A DNA stretch of 28,222 nucleotides from Aquiluna sp. Its GTDB lineage: Bacteria > Actinomycetota > Actinomycetes > Actinomycetales > Microbacteriaceae. The notes under the pieces were generated by a model that saw only the letters and a list, made by a program, of their open reading frames with translations, made no database searches and had not been told where the DNA came from. Made by a program: the position numbers and the translations under genes. The stretch covers positions 1-28,222 of the forward strand of contig JADHKY010000002.1 of assembly GCA_016780945.1 (NCBI GenBank). Direction: 5' to 3'. This document shows positions 1-6,971 of this stretch, one piece after another (the stretch's first letter is position 1; each line of letters opens with the position of its first letter).

Positions 1-158
1 ACCGCTGCGACGTCTGCGAGGCGCAGGCTTACATTCGCGTTGAGCTGGAGTCAGGCCAATTGCTCTTCTGCGCCCACCACGGCAATGCCAATAAAGAGAA
101 GCTGGCTCCGCTAACCATCAACTGGCACGACCAGTCTGAAGAGCTTAACCGCCGCTAA
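1..158 (+). CDS. DUF7455 family small protein, C-terminal part
   Basis: This is the C-terminal 51 residues of a gene that starts before the window; the codon frame begins at base 3 and ends at TAA 156-158. The visible protein opens with RCDVCEAQAYIRVEL and continues with LLFCAHHG. This CxxC...CxHH arrangement is typical of the short actinobacterial DUF7455 proteins and suggests a single metal-binding ribbon. The function of the family is unknown. Such genes are often found close to sigA in actinobacteria, which fits the neighbour. The stop lies 14 bases inside the 3' end of the convergent gatD-like gene. Family assignment is by pattern recognition of a partial protein. Confidence 0.75.
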   Translation, partial: RCDVCEAQAYIRVELESGQLLFCAHHGNANKEKLAPLTINWHDQSEELNRR

Positions 159-684
159 CTTCTCTAATCTTTTCGATCCACATAAGCCGCTCAGGCTTCA
201 GTTCTGGATTAGCGCCCAACCCCATTAGAAGTTCCGAGAGGTAGCCTGGGTTCTTTGCTAAAAATGGCCCATAAAGACTTGTCGCTACAAAGAGTCCATT
301 TCTAGTTACCGGCTCAAGGTCGTACTCGGTATTGCGGTAACCGAAGTAGTCGCCATTCACGAATTCACTCTTCCTTGCAACCTGTCGAAGTTCGAGACCC
401 AGATCTTTAGCAAAGAACTCGTAGCTTGATCCAACCAACAAGGTGGCGAGACCCTCTGAAAAACGCTCACGAACCAGCGGGCGATAGCCTTCAAGCTCGC
501 TCTTGTAGTGCCTCATAGCCGCTCGGCTGGCATCGCCAAACATGATAAAATCAGCCTTTTCGATCTTGTCGATAGCTGCATGCTCCACCTTGGCAGCTTT
601 CAGCTCTATGGAAAGAACCTCGATGTTTCCCTGGTCGCCATTGTTGTTGAAGTGCTCCGGCATAAAAGAAAATATGGAAATCAC
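145..684 (-). CDS. gatD: GatD-like glutamine amidotransferase with lost catalytic residues
   Basis: This 179-residue protein resembles GatD, the glutaminase subunit of lipid II isoglutaminyl synthase, but looks catalytically dead. GatD normally releases ammonia from glutamine for MurT. The N-terminus (FSFMPEHFNNNGDQGN, residues 5-20) matches the family's YP-x-YGDxGN start, and SLYGPFLAKNP (136-146) matches the C-terminal LHGPLLPKNP. The nucleophile motif VCGGYQLLG reads LVGSSYEFF (83-91), so Cys is replaced by Gly; the whole protein contains no cysteine. The catalytic His is Tyr138. It is about 60 residues shorter than usual GatD. The GTG start at 684 overlaps the murT TGA by 4 bp (GTGA), implying translational coupling. 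The frame is intact, so it is not an obvious pseudogene. It may be a structural partner of the MurT-like protein. Confidence 0.8.
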   Translation of the reverse strand: MISIFSFMPEHFNNNGDQGNIEVLSIELKAAKVEHAAIDKIEKADFIMFGDASRAAMRHYKSELEGYRPLVRERFSEGLATLLVGSSYEFFAKDLGLELRQVARKSEFVNGDYFGYRNTEYDLEPVTRNGLFVATSLYGPFLAKNPGYLSELLMGLGANPELKPERLMWIEKIREVSGG

Positions 685-1886
685 TTCGCCAACCCCGTAA
701 GTCTGCGTAGCCTTCGCATTGAATCAGCACTGAAGAGGATTGTCGGAAGTTCACCCTCAAGGCTCAGGAATGAGCTCTTGGCCTCAGATAGGTCTGTCAG
801 CACGGCACCAATCTCAACACCTGCATAGCTCAAACGCAGTGCCAGGTCGTAGGCATTGCTGCCGGAGACTATGTCGACCCTCCCGAGAGATGTGAAATCG
901 ACCGTCCATAGCCAGCTCGGATCGTGAATGTCCGATCCGGCCATGAGCATCAGTGGTGAGTTTGCCCTGGTTAGCTCGTCAACATTGAGCTGGAAACTGG
1001 TTGGGTTTTGGACCAACCTGAGATTAACCCGCTTTCCCTCGATTTCCGTGAGCTCGTTTCTTGCAAAAACAGCGGGCTGTGCATCCACAACCGCCTGTGC
1101 AATCTCAGGATCAAACTTGACCAATTTGGAGGTGGCAAGAAGCGCCAGTGAGGTATTTAGAGCGTGGGGCAGGTTGGGGTCCCTAAGTTCAATAGCGGTC
1201 CCAAACACATCCACCACCATTGGGCTGGTGCCAGAAATCACTGAGCATTTATCAAGCTGCTCAGGGCTGTCAAAGCGAAGAGCGTAGCTGGGAGCATCCG
1301 AGGATTGCTCCAACTCCTTGGCTAGACAAACGGCGCCGGCGATGTTCTCTAGCTTTAGGGAGCGCAAGTTTGGATCGTGAGCGTTGATAATCGACTCTTT
1401 TGCTGCCTGAGCCAACTTTCCCAGTTTCCCAATTACGAAATCTGGGTCCACGAACCTGTCTAGCTGATCGCTGAGAACGTTTGTCAGGACTACCAACCTT
1501 GGTGATAGGTCCTTCAGCAGCGCAGAGCCATGGCCTTCATCTACCTCAAGGACCGCGATGTCGTAATCGATCCTTCCCAGTAGACCACCCTCCTTCAAAA
1601 CAGCAGAGAAGAGGCCTTGCTTGATGTTTGCCGTTGAGGGGTTGGTGAAGACTCGCAGCCCATGAGCCTCCAAGAGCTTGACCAAGGCGTTAGTTGTTGA
1701 GGATTTACCGGCACTGCCGGATACAAGAACTACGCCTTCAGGAAGTCGAGCTAACGCATTTCTCAAGAGGTTTGGGGACAGGAAGCTTGCGATAAGCCCT
1801 GGAAGTGCGGAGCCTCCCCCACGCCTTACAAGGCGCAGTAGAAACCGGAGCGATTTCCCCAGCGATACGGCCAGGAAGGAAAGCAT
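681..1886 (-). CDS. murT: MurT-like Mur ligase without zinc ribbon
   Basis: This 401-residue protein resembles MurT, the ATP-dependent subunit that activates the D-Glu alpha-carboxyl of lipid II for amidation. Visible Mur-ligase features: N-terminal GGGSALPG (23-30), a P-loop SGSAGKSST (56-64; usually GTNGKTT), LEVDEG (113-118), a TNVLSDQLDR stretch matching TNxFRDQxDR (about 135-144), and the C-terminal Mur ligase domain with DPSWLWTVDF (322-331). The CxxC...CxxC ribbon inserted in canonical MurT is absent: only Cys187 and Cys214 remain. NADDP has become NAHDP, NPAG has become NPTS, and the ND-x-ADGRD stretch is shortened, although the Asp before SW is kept. The ATG follows the sigA TAG directly (TAGATG) and gatD overlaps its end, so the three genes should be one transcript. 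It probably still binds ATP; its acceptor is uncertain. Confidence 0.82.
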   Translation of the reverse strand: MLSFLAVSLGKSLRFLLRLVRRGGGSALPGLIASFLSPNLLRNALARLPEGVVLVSGSAGKSSTTNALVKLLEAHGLRVFTNPSTANIKQGLFSAVLKEGGLLGRIDYDIAVLEVDEGHGSALLKDLSPRLVVLTNVLSDQLDRFVDPDFVIGKLGKLAQAAKESIINAHDPNLRSLKLENIAGAVCLAKELEQSSDAPSYALRFDSPEQLDKCSVISGTSPMVVDVFGTAIELRDPNLPHALNTSLALLATSKLVKFDPEIAQAVVDAQPAVFARNELTEIEGKRVNLRLVQNPTSFQLNVDELTRANSPLMLMAGSDIHDPSWLWTVDFTSLGRVDIVSGSNAYDLALRLSYAGVEIGAVLTDLSEAKSSFLSLEGELPTILFSADSMRRLRRLTGLAK

Positions 1887-3131
1887 CTACCCGTCCAGGT
1901 AATCTCTAAGCAGCTGGGATCGAGAAGGGTGACGAAGCTTCGACATGGTCTTGGATTCGATCTGCCTAATGCGCTCTCTTGTCACACCAAACTTCTCGCC
2001 AATTTGATCAAGGGTCATTTGGACTCCGTCACCGAGGCCGAACCGAGATCGAATAACGCCCGCTTCCCTAGGGTGAAGGGAATCAAGCACTCGCTCTAGC
2101 TCTTGCTGCAGCATGGTGAACCCAACTGCGTCTGCTGGAACAACGGCTTCGGTGTCCTCGATCAAGTCTCCGAACTCGCTGTCGCCGTCCTCACCCAGAG
2201 GTGTCGAGAGTGAGATTGGCTCGCGGCCGTACTTCTGCACCTCTACTACCTTCTCAGGCGTCATGTCGAGCTCTGCGGCTAGTTCTTCGGGTGATGGCTC
2301 TCTTCCGAGGTCCTGAAGCAGCTGGCGCTGAACGCGAGCGAGCTTGTTGATGACCTCAACCATGTGAACCGGGATACGAATGGTGCGGGCCTGGTCCGCC
2401 ATTGCCCTGGTGATGGCCTGGCGAATCCACCACGTCGCATAGGTGGAGAATTTGTAGCCCTTCGTGTAATCAAACTTTTCTACGGCACGAATCAGTCCGA
2501 GGTTTCCTTCCTGGATCAGGTCCAAGAATTGCATGCCTCGACCCGTATAGCGCTTTGCGAGCGACACCACGAGGCGTAGGTTCGCCTCAAGCAGGTGGCT
2601 CTTGGCTCTCTGGCCGTCCTTGACGACCCAATTCAGGTCCCGTCTCTCGGCCGGGGTGAGTTTGCTGGCTGTGCCGAGCTTTTCCTCAGCAAATAGACCG
2701 GCCTCAATTCTTTTGGCGAGCTCAACCTCGAGCTCAGCGTTGAGCAGCGCTACCTTTCCGATCTGCTTCAGGTAATCCTTAACAGGGTCTGCCGTAGCAC
2801 CGCTGATTGTTAGGTTCTGAACCGGGATGTCGTCTTCGTCATCGGTGAGGACCATGAGGTCCTTGGGTAGCTCTATCGTTCCGGTTGGAAGCTCTTCCTT
2901 GGCCTCATCTGGGGTTTCGGTTGCATCGTCCTCAGTGAGATCGACGGCCTCTTTGGCTTCTAGGACGATGTCCTCTACCGAGTCATCCTCATCGTCTTCA
3001 AGCTCCTCGGCTTGCGCTCCGGCTTTTCCCCGAGCGCGCTTAGGAGCGGCCTTGGTTGATTTGGCCTTGGCTTTGGAGACTGTAGCGATGGTGTCCTCTT
3101 TGTTTTTGGGCAGACTATAAACCCTTGTCAA
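1887..3131 (-). CDS. sigA: Primary RNA polymerase sigma factor (RpoD/SigA)
   Basis: Housekeeping sigma-70 factor that directs RNA polymerase to -10/-35 promoters. After a Lys/Ala-rich and acidic N-terminal tail come region 1.2 (DPVKDYLKQIGK), region 2 with LIQEGNLGLIRAVEKFD and YKFSTYATWWIRQAI, region 3, and region 4 with LDQIGEKFGVTRERIRQIE near the C-terminus, ending LRDYLDG. The extent given uses TTG at 3131, the only ATG/GTG/TTG in frame before a Met about 90 residues in. That TTG lies upstream of a likely -10 (TATAGT, 3114-3119). A good Shine-Dalgarno (AAAGAGGA) instead precedes an ATC codon at 3089-3087, which would give a 400-residue protein starting (M)ATVSKAKAK, a typical SigA start. 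The sigma-factor identity is certain; the start is not. Confidence 0.95.
   Translation of the reverse strand: MTRVYSLPKNKEDTIATVSKAKAKSTKAAPKRARGKAGAQAEELEDDEDDSVEDIVLEAKEAVDLTEDDATETPDEAKEELPTGTIELPKDLMVLTDDEDDIPVQNLTISGATADPVKDYLKQIGKVALLNAELEVELAKRIEAGLFAEEKLGTASKLTPAERRDLNWVVKDGQRAKSHLLEANLRLVVSLAKRYTGRGMQFLDLIQEGNLGLIRAVEKFDYTKGYKFSTYATWWIRQAITRAMADQARTIRIPVHMVEVINKLARVQRQLLQDLGREPSPEELAAELDMTPEKVVEVQKYGREPISLSTPLGEDGDSEFGDLIEDTEAVVPADAVGFTMLQQELERVLDSLHPREAGVIRSRFGLGDGVQMTLDQIGEKFGVTRERIRQIESKTMSKLRHPSRSQLLRDYLDG
3114..3119 (-). promoter_or_regulatory. Putative sigA -10 box
   Basis: On the minus strand TATAGT sits here. With the 7-nt spacing seen at other promoters in this window, transcription would begin near 3106. 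That gives a short leader containing AAAGAGGA (3094-3101) and then the ATC codon at 3089. A TTGACA lies only about 5 bases upstream of the box, too close to be its -35. The assignment is by sequence only. Confidence 0.45.
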
Positions 3132-3216
3132 GTCCTAGGACCTGAAAGGGTTTGGAGGCCCAATTATGTCACAAAAAGCGCCCCGTAGAGCTAATAAAAG
3201 CCAAAAGAGGCGAAGT

Positions 3217-4122
3217 TTATTCCTCGTCTTTTCGCTTCTGCTGCATGGTGGCGAGGTACTTCTCTAGGTCATCAGCAATCTGATCCGCGTCAGGAGTTTC
3301 CTGTCTGGGCTTGCCAATAGGTGACCTAGCGGGCCCTGAGTCCCCGTTGGCATAACCCTGCTCCAGCGTGCTGATCAGCTTTGCAAGCTCGGCATTCTCC
3401 TCGACCTGAGCGTCGACCTTGGCGTCAAACTTGGTTGCCCGCTCGCGAATTTCGTCCGAGGGAAATACGAGTCCGGTGGCGGCTGTAATGAGCTCTAGTC
3501 CCCGCAGGGCTGCCCTCGGGACTTCATTGTCGGCCAAATAGTGCGGTACAAGAAGGACAAAACCAGCTGTCTCAAAGCCTGCCTCCCCGAGTCGAAACTC
3601 CAAAAGATGAATTACGTTGCCGGGAACTTGTGTCTGCGGCTTCCACTCAGAGAACCGGGCAATCATGTCCTGCCTGTTCCCGCTGACGGTTATGCCGGTT
3701 GGGCGGGTGTGAGGAATTGGAAATGGAATCGCGTGAACCCAGGTGAAAGACTGCACGTCGTTATCGCTGCAGAACTGGGTTACGGCTCTAGCGAATGCCT
3801 CCCAGCGCATGTCCGGTTCATAGCCGTCAACAAGCAAAAATGGCTGCCCCGCCTCATCCCAGACGAGGTAGATGGCGAGGGTCGCAGGCTCATAGCTTTC
3901 GATGTGATCCTTCTCGAAGAACAACGTTGGCCTGCGAGAGCGATAGTCGAGTAGCTCGTCATTATCGAAGCGAACTACCAGCTCGTGTTTGAGCGAGGAG
4001 AAAAAATGATCTGAAAGCTGGCCAATAACGCTTCCCGAATCGCTGAACCCAGAGAGCATCGCCACCATCGGAAGCGAAGAGATATCCGATGAACTCTCAA
4101 ATTGTTGATAGAGCTCGCTCAT
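3217..4122 (-). CDS. PAC2 family (proteasome assembly chaperone-like) protein
   Basis: This 301-residue protein belongs to the PAC2 family, related to archaeal and eukaryotic proteasome assembly chaperone 2 and common in actinobacteria. Its function in bacteria is not established. The N-terminal half carries a typical pattern: MVAMLSGFSDSGSV (19-32), the FDNDELLDYRSRRP stretch about 30 residues later, and a hydrophobic core with a WVHAIPFPIPHTRP segment. The C-terminal tail of about 80 residues is charged and probably helical, ending KRKDEE. The ATG at 4122 is 6 nt after a TAGTAT -10 box and has no Shine-Dalgarno, so it is probably translated from a leaderless mRNA. It is divergent from pepA with 32 bp between the start codons. 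No proteasome genes are visible in this window. Confidence 0.85.
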   Translation of the reverse strand: MSELYQQFESSSDISSLPMVAMLSGFSDSGSVIGQLSDHFFSSLKHELVVRFDNDELLDYRSRRPTLFFEKDHIESYEPATLAIYLVWDEAGQPFLLVDGYEPDMRWEAFARAVTQFCSDNDVQSFTWVHAIPFPIPHTRPTGITVSGNRQDMIARFSEWKPQTQVPGNVIHLLEFRLGEAGFETAGFVLLVPHYLADNEVPRAALRGLELITAATGLVFPSDEIRERATKFDAKVDAQVEENAELAKLISTLEQGYANGDSGPARSPIGKPRQETPDADQIADDLEKYLATMQQKRKDEE

Positions 4123-4128
4123 GGCCCG

Positions 4129-4134
4129 ATACTA
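4129..4134 (-). promoter_or_regulatory. -10 box for leaderless pac2
   Basis: On the minus strand TAGTAT is followed by six bases (cgggcc) and then the ATG at 4122. No ribosome-binding site fits between them. Transcription should therefore start at or next to the initiation codon. No clear -35 is visible. Confidence 0.6.
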
Positions 4135-4141
4135 ACCCACC

Positions 4142-4147
4142 TACACT
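4142..4147 (+). promoter_or_regulatory. -10 box for leaderless pepA
   Basis: TACACT is followed by seven bases (tgtcgac) and then the ATG at 4155. No Shine-Dalgarno is present and the -35 region is poor. The arrangement predicts a leaderless mRNA starting at the A of the ATG, back to back with the pac2 promoter. Confidence 0.6.
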
Positions 4148-4154
4148 TGTCGAC

Positions 4155-5525
4155 ATGCACAACATTGAACTGCTTTCACAACTCCCAACAGCTCCATACC
4201 AGCTAGCAATTCCCTTTGAAACCGAGGATTCACCACAGCTTGAACAGCACGGTGTAACCAAGGAAGATCTGGCCGCATTCAAGGCAGAACCCAAGAAGGG
4301 CAACGTCGCTCGGCTTGCCCATAAGGATGGAGTTTTACTGCTGGTTGGAGGTAAGCAATCAGTTCGAGACTTCGCGGCCAACGCAACCCGGGCTGCCTCC
4401 ACCTCAATACCCCTAGTTTTCGAAGGTGGCGAGTCCGTTAGCGAAATCATCGAGGGAGTGCTGCTTGCCACTGCAACCCCGACTCGTTACAAGACCCCAA
4501 AGGATGAGAAGGCCCTTGAGGTCAAGATCATAGGGTCCGACACAGCGGCTCTGGAGGTTCAAACCATTGTTGCCGAGGAGATTCTTGCGGCACGGGAGAT
4601 TATCAACATGCCGGCCAACGACCTCTACCCAGAGGCACTAGCGGCTCTGGCGGCTGAGAGGGCAAAGACTGCAGGGGTCGAGATAGAGATCTGGGACGAA
4701 AAGCGACTTGAAAAAGAGAACTGCGGCGGCATTCTTGGCGTTGGTAAGGGTTCGACTAGGCCCCCGAGACTTGTCAAACTCAGCTATCGCGGCGGTGGTA
4801 AGCACCTTGGACTTGCAGGCAAAGGCATCACTTTTGACACCGGCGGGCTCTCACTAAAGCCAGCGGACTCCATGGTCGGCATGAAGTACGACATGGCCGG
4901 CGCCGCTACCGTGATGGCGGCAACTATGGCAATTGCTCGACTGAAGCTAAAGGTCGACATCACGACGGTCATGTGCATTGCGGAGAACATGCCTTCAGGA
5001 CAGGCCACCAGGCCAGGGGACGTCGTCAAGATTCGTGGCGGTAAGACCGTAGAGGTCCTCAACACGGACGCGGAAGGAAGGCTCGTTCTTGCAGATGGCC
5101 TGCGAGTCCTATCCGAGCTAAAGCCTGATCACATAGTTGACGTCGCAACGCTCACAGGCGCGGCCACCATTGCCCTAGGAAAGCGCTACAGCGGACTTAT
5201 GGGCCATGGTCCGGTCGTGGAAAAGGTGCTCGAAGCTGCAAAACAGAGTGAGGAGCTCGTTTGGCACATGCCTCTAGCCGAGGAGCTGCGTAGCACCTTG
5301 GACAGTGAGTTAGCAGACATGACGAACGTCAAAATCGGCAATCGTGCCGGCGGCATGATTGTTGGAGGCCTGTTCTTGGAAAAGTTCGTCGATGAGGATG
5401 CATCTTGGGCTCACCTGGACATTGCCAGTGCAGCGAACAATGACGGTGCTCCCTATTCGGTCTACCCTTCGGGAGCCACTGGAGTCATGGTTCGCACGTT
5501 GGTGAATCTTGCGGGGCTCATCTAA
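4155..5525 (+). CDS. pepA: Leucyl aminopeptidase (M17, PepA-type)
   Basis: Cytosolic M17 aminopeptidase that removes N-terminal residues from peptides using two divalent metals. The protein has 456 residues from the ATG at 4155 (MHNIELLSQLPTAP). An upstream in-frame ATG at 4089 lies within the divergent pac2 gene and upstream of the -10 box, so it was rejected. The N-terminal macro-like domain is followed by the catalytic domain. Signature elements are AREIINMPANDLYPE, KGITFDTGGLSLKP with metal-binding Asp, DMAGAATVM, and the family's NTDAEGRLVLAD motif near residue 305. The length and motifs are complete. It stands alone between pac2 and lpd and probably serves general peptide turnover. Confidence 0.93.
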   Translation: MHNIELLSQLPTAPYQLAIPFETEDSPQLEQHGVTKEDLAAFKAEPKKGNVARLAHKDGVLLLVGGKQSVRDFAANATRAASTSIPLVFEGGESVSEIIEGVLLATATPTRYKTPKDEKALEVKIIGSDTAALEVQTIVAEEILAAREIINMPANDLYPEALAALAAERAKTAGVEIEIWDEKRLEKENCGGILGVGKGSTRPPRLVKLSYRGGGKHLGLAGKGITFDTGGLSLKPADSMVGMKYDMAGAATVMAATMAIARLKLKVDITTVMCIAENMPSGQATRPGDVVKIRGGKTVEVLNTDAEGRLVLADGLRVLSELKPDHIVDVATLTGAATIALGKRYSGLMGHGPVVEKVLEAAKQSEELVWHMPLAEELRSTLDSELADMTNVKIGNRAGGMIVGGLFLEKFVDEDASWAHLDIASAANNDGAPYSVYPSGATGVMVRTLVNLAGLI

Positions 5526-5537
5526 TAATCGCAGTAG

Positions 5538-5543
5538 TAGACT
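5538..5543 (+). promoter_or_regulatory. Putative lpd -10 box
   Basis: TAGACT lies 34 bases upstream of the lpd ATG, in the only gap between pepA and lpd. Transcription would start near 5550, giving a leader of about 27 nt with CGGAG before the ATG. It is probably the main promoter of the lpd-E2-lipB-lipA set. Confidence 0.45.
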
Positions 5544-5550
5544 TGCTACC

Positions 5551-5565
5551 TGTTTGGCGTAAACA
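5551..5565 (+). promoter_or_regulatory. Inverted repeat at the lpd transcription start
   Basis: TGTTTggcgtAAACA has perfect 5-base arms around a 5-base centre and lies right after the proposed -10, over the predicted transcription start. An operator for a dimeric repressor would fit this position. The regulator is unknown and the arms are short, so chance occurrence is possible. Confidence 0.3.
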
Positions 5566-5577
5566 GACGGAGCTTTA

Positions 5578-6951
5578 ATGGCGGACACCACTTTTGACCT
5601 TGTAATTCTCGGATCGGGATCAGGGGGTTATGCAGCGGCCCTGAGAGCATCTCAGCTGGGCATGAGCGTTGCCCTAATCGAGAGAGACAAGCTCGGTGGC
5701 ACGTGCCTTCACCGCGGTTGCATTCCCACAAAGGCCCTGCTGCACTCCGCCGAGGTTGCTGACACCGCAAAGGAAGCCGGCAACTACGGAGTCCAAGCGA
5801 CTTTTCAGGGCATAGACATGACCCAGGTAAACAAGTACCGCGACTCTATTGTCGACAAGCTCTACAAGGGCCTCACCGGTCTAGTCAGCTCAAAAAACAT
5901 CACCTTTGTTGAGGGTGAGGGGCGCATGACAGGACCGAAGCAGGTAACCGTTGGCACCGATGTTTATGAGGGTAAGAACCTAGTCCTGGCCACAGGCTCA
6001 ATCTCAAAGACCCTCGGCATTGAAATCACTGGCCGGGTAATTACCAGCGACCAAGCGCTTCAGATGGATTGGGTTCCGAAAAAGGTAGCCATTTTGGGCG
6101 GCGGTGTCATTGGCGTCGAGTTTGCCTCCGTCTGGCGCTCGTTTGGTTCAGAGGTTGTCATCATCGAAGGTCTAGATCGCTTGGTTCCAAATGAGGAGCC
6201 AGCAATTAGCAAGGCTCTCGATCGTGCCTACCGCAAGCGCGGTATCGAGTCGAAGCTTGGAAACAAGTTCAAGGCAGTAACTCAGACTGCGGATGAAGTC
6301 ACGATCGAGCTTGAAAACGGTGACAAGGTAACTGCCGACATTCTGCTGGTTGCAGTTGGTCGCGGACCAAACGCCACCGGGTTTGGCTATGAGGAGCAGG
6401 GCGTTCATATGGAGCGCGGCTGGGTACTTACCAACGATCGACTCGAGACCAATCTTCCAGGCGTCTACGCCGTTGGAGACATAGTTCCAGGGCTTCAGCT
6501 TGCTCATCGCGGCTTTATGCACGGCATCTTCGTTGCCGAGGAGATTGCGGGCCTAGGGCCAATGAAGGTTGATGAGATGGGCATCCCAAGAGTCACCTAC
6601 TGCGAGCCAGAGATTGCCTCTGTTGGCCTGACAGAAGACCAGGCCAAAGAGAAGTTTGGTGCTGAGGGCATCTCCACCTACGAGTACAACCTCGCCGGCA
6701 ATGGCAAGAGCAACATTCTCGGCACAGCCGGCGTAATCAAGCTGATTCGACAGATCAATGGCCCAGTAGTTGGATTCCACATGATCGGATCGAGAGCCGG
6801 AGAGCAAATCGGCGAGGCCCAGCTAATTGTGAACTGGGAGGCATACCCAGAGGATGTTGCTCCGCACATCCACGCACACCCAACAATGAACGAAGCAATC
6901 GGTGAGGCGCATCTAGCGCTGGCCGGTAAGCCGCTTCACGCACACGCATAG
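5578..6951 (+). CDS. lpdA: Dihydrolipoyl dehydrogenase (E3)
   Basis: Flavoprotein E3 that reoxidises dihydrolipoyl groups on E2 proteins with NAD+ in the pyruvate and 2-oxoglutarate dehydrogenase complexes. The 457 residues show an FAD-binding GSGSGGYAA (12-20), the redox disulfide in GGTCLHRGCIPTKALL (Cys43 and Cys48), an NAD-binding ILGGGVIGVEFASVW near residue 173, a second FAD contact in VYAVGDI, and the C-terminal HPTMNE with the catalytic His-Glu pair (His434, Glu439). It is complete and of normal length. The ATG follows CGGAG by a short gap. It is the first gene of a run with the E2 gene (20-bp gap), lipB and lipA, so E3, E2 and their lipoylation enzymes are made together. Confidence 0.96.
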   Translation: MADTTFDLVILGSGSGGYAAALRASQLGMSVALIERDKLGGTCLHRGCIPTKALLHSAEVADTAKEAGNYGVQATFQGIDMTQVNKYRDSIVDKLYKGLTGLVSSKNITFVEGEGRMTGPKQVTVGTDVYEGKNLVLATGSISKTLGIEITGRVITSDQALQMDWVPKKVAILGGGVIGVEFASVWRSFGSEVVIIEGLDRLVPNEEPAISKALDRAYRKRGIESKLGNKFKAVTQTADEVTIELENGDKVTADILLVAVGRGPNATGFGYEEQGVHMERGWVLTNDRLETNLPGVYAVGDIVPGLQLAHRGFMHGIFVAEEIAGLGPMKVDEMGIPRVTYCEPEIASVGLTEDQAKEKFGAEGISTYEYNLAGNGKSNILGTAGVIKLIRQINGPVVGFHMIGSRAGEQIGEAQLIVNWEAYPEDVAPHIHAHPTMNEAIGEAHLALAGKPLHAHA

Positions 6952-6971
6952 CCCTAGTCAGGATAGGAACG

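Noticed and set aside
3120..3131. TTGACA next to TATAGT as a complete sigA promoter
   Set aside because: The spacing between the two hexamers is about 5 bases instead of 16-18, so TTGACA cannot be the -35 for that box.
4089..4154. Upstream ATG giving pepA a 22-residue extension
   Set aside because: It lies inside the divergent pac2 gene and upstream of the pepA -10 box.
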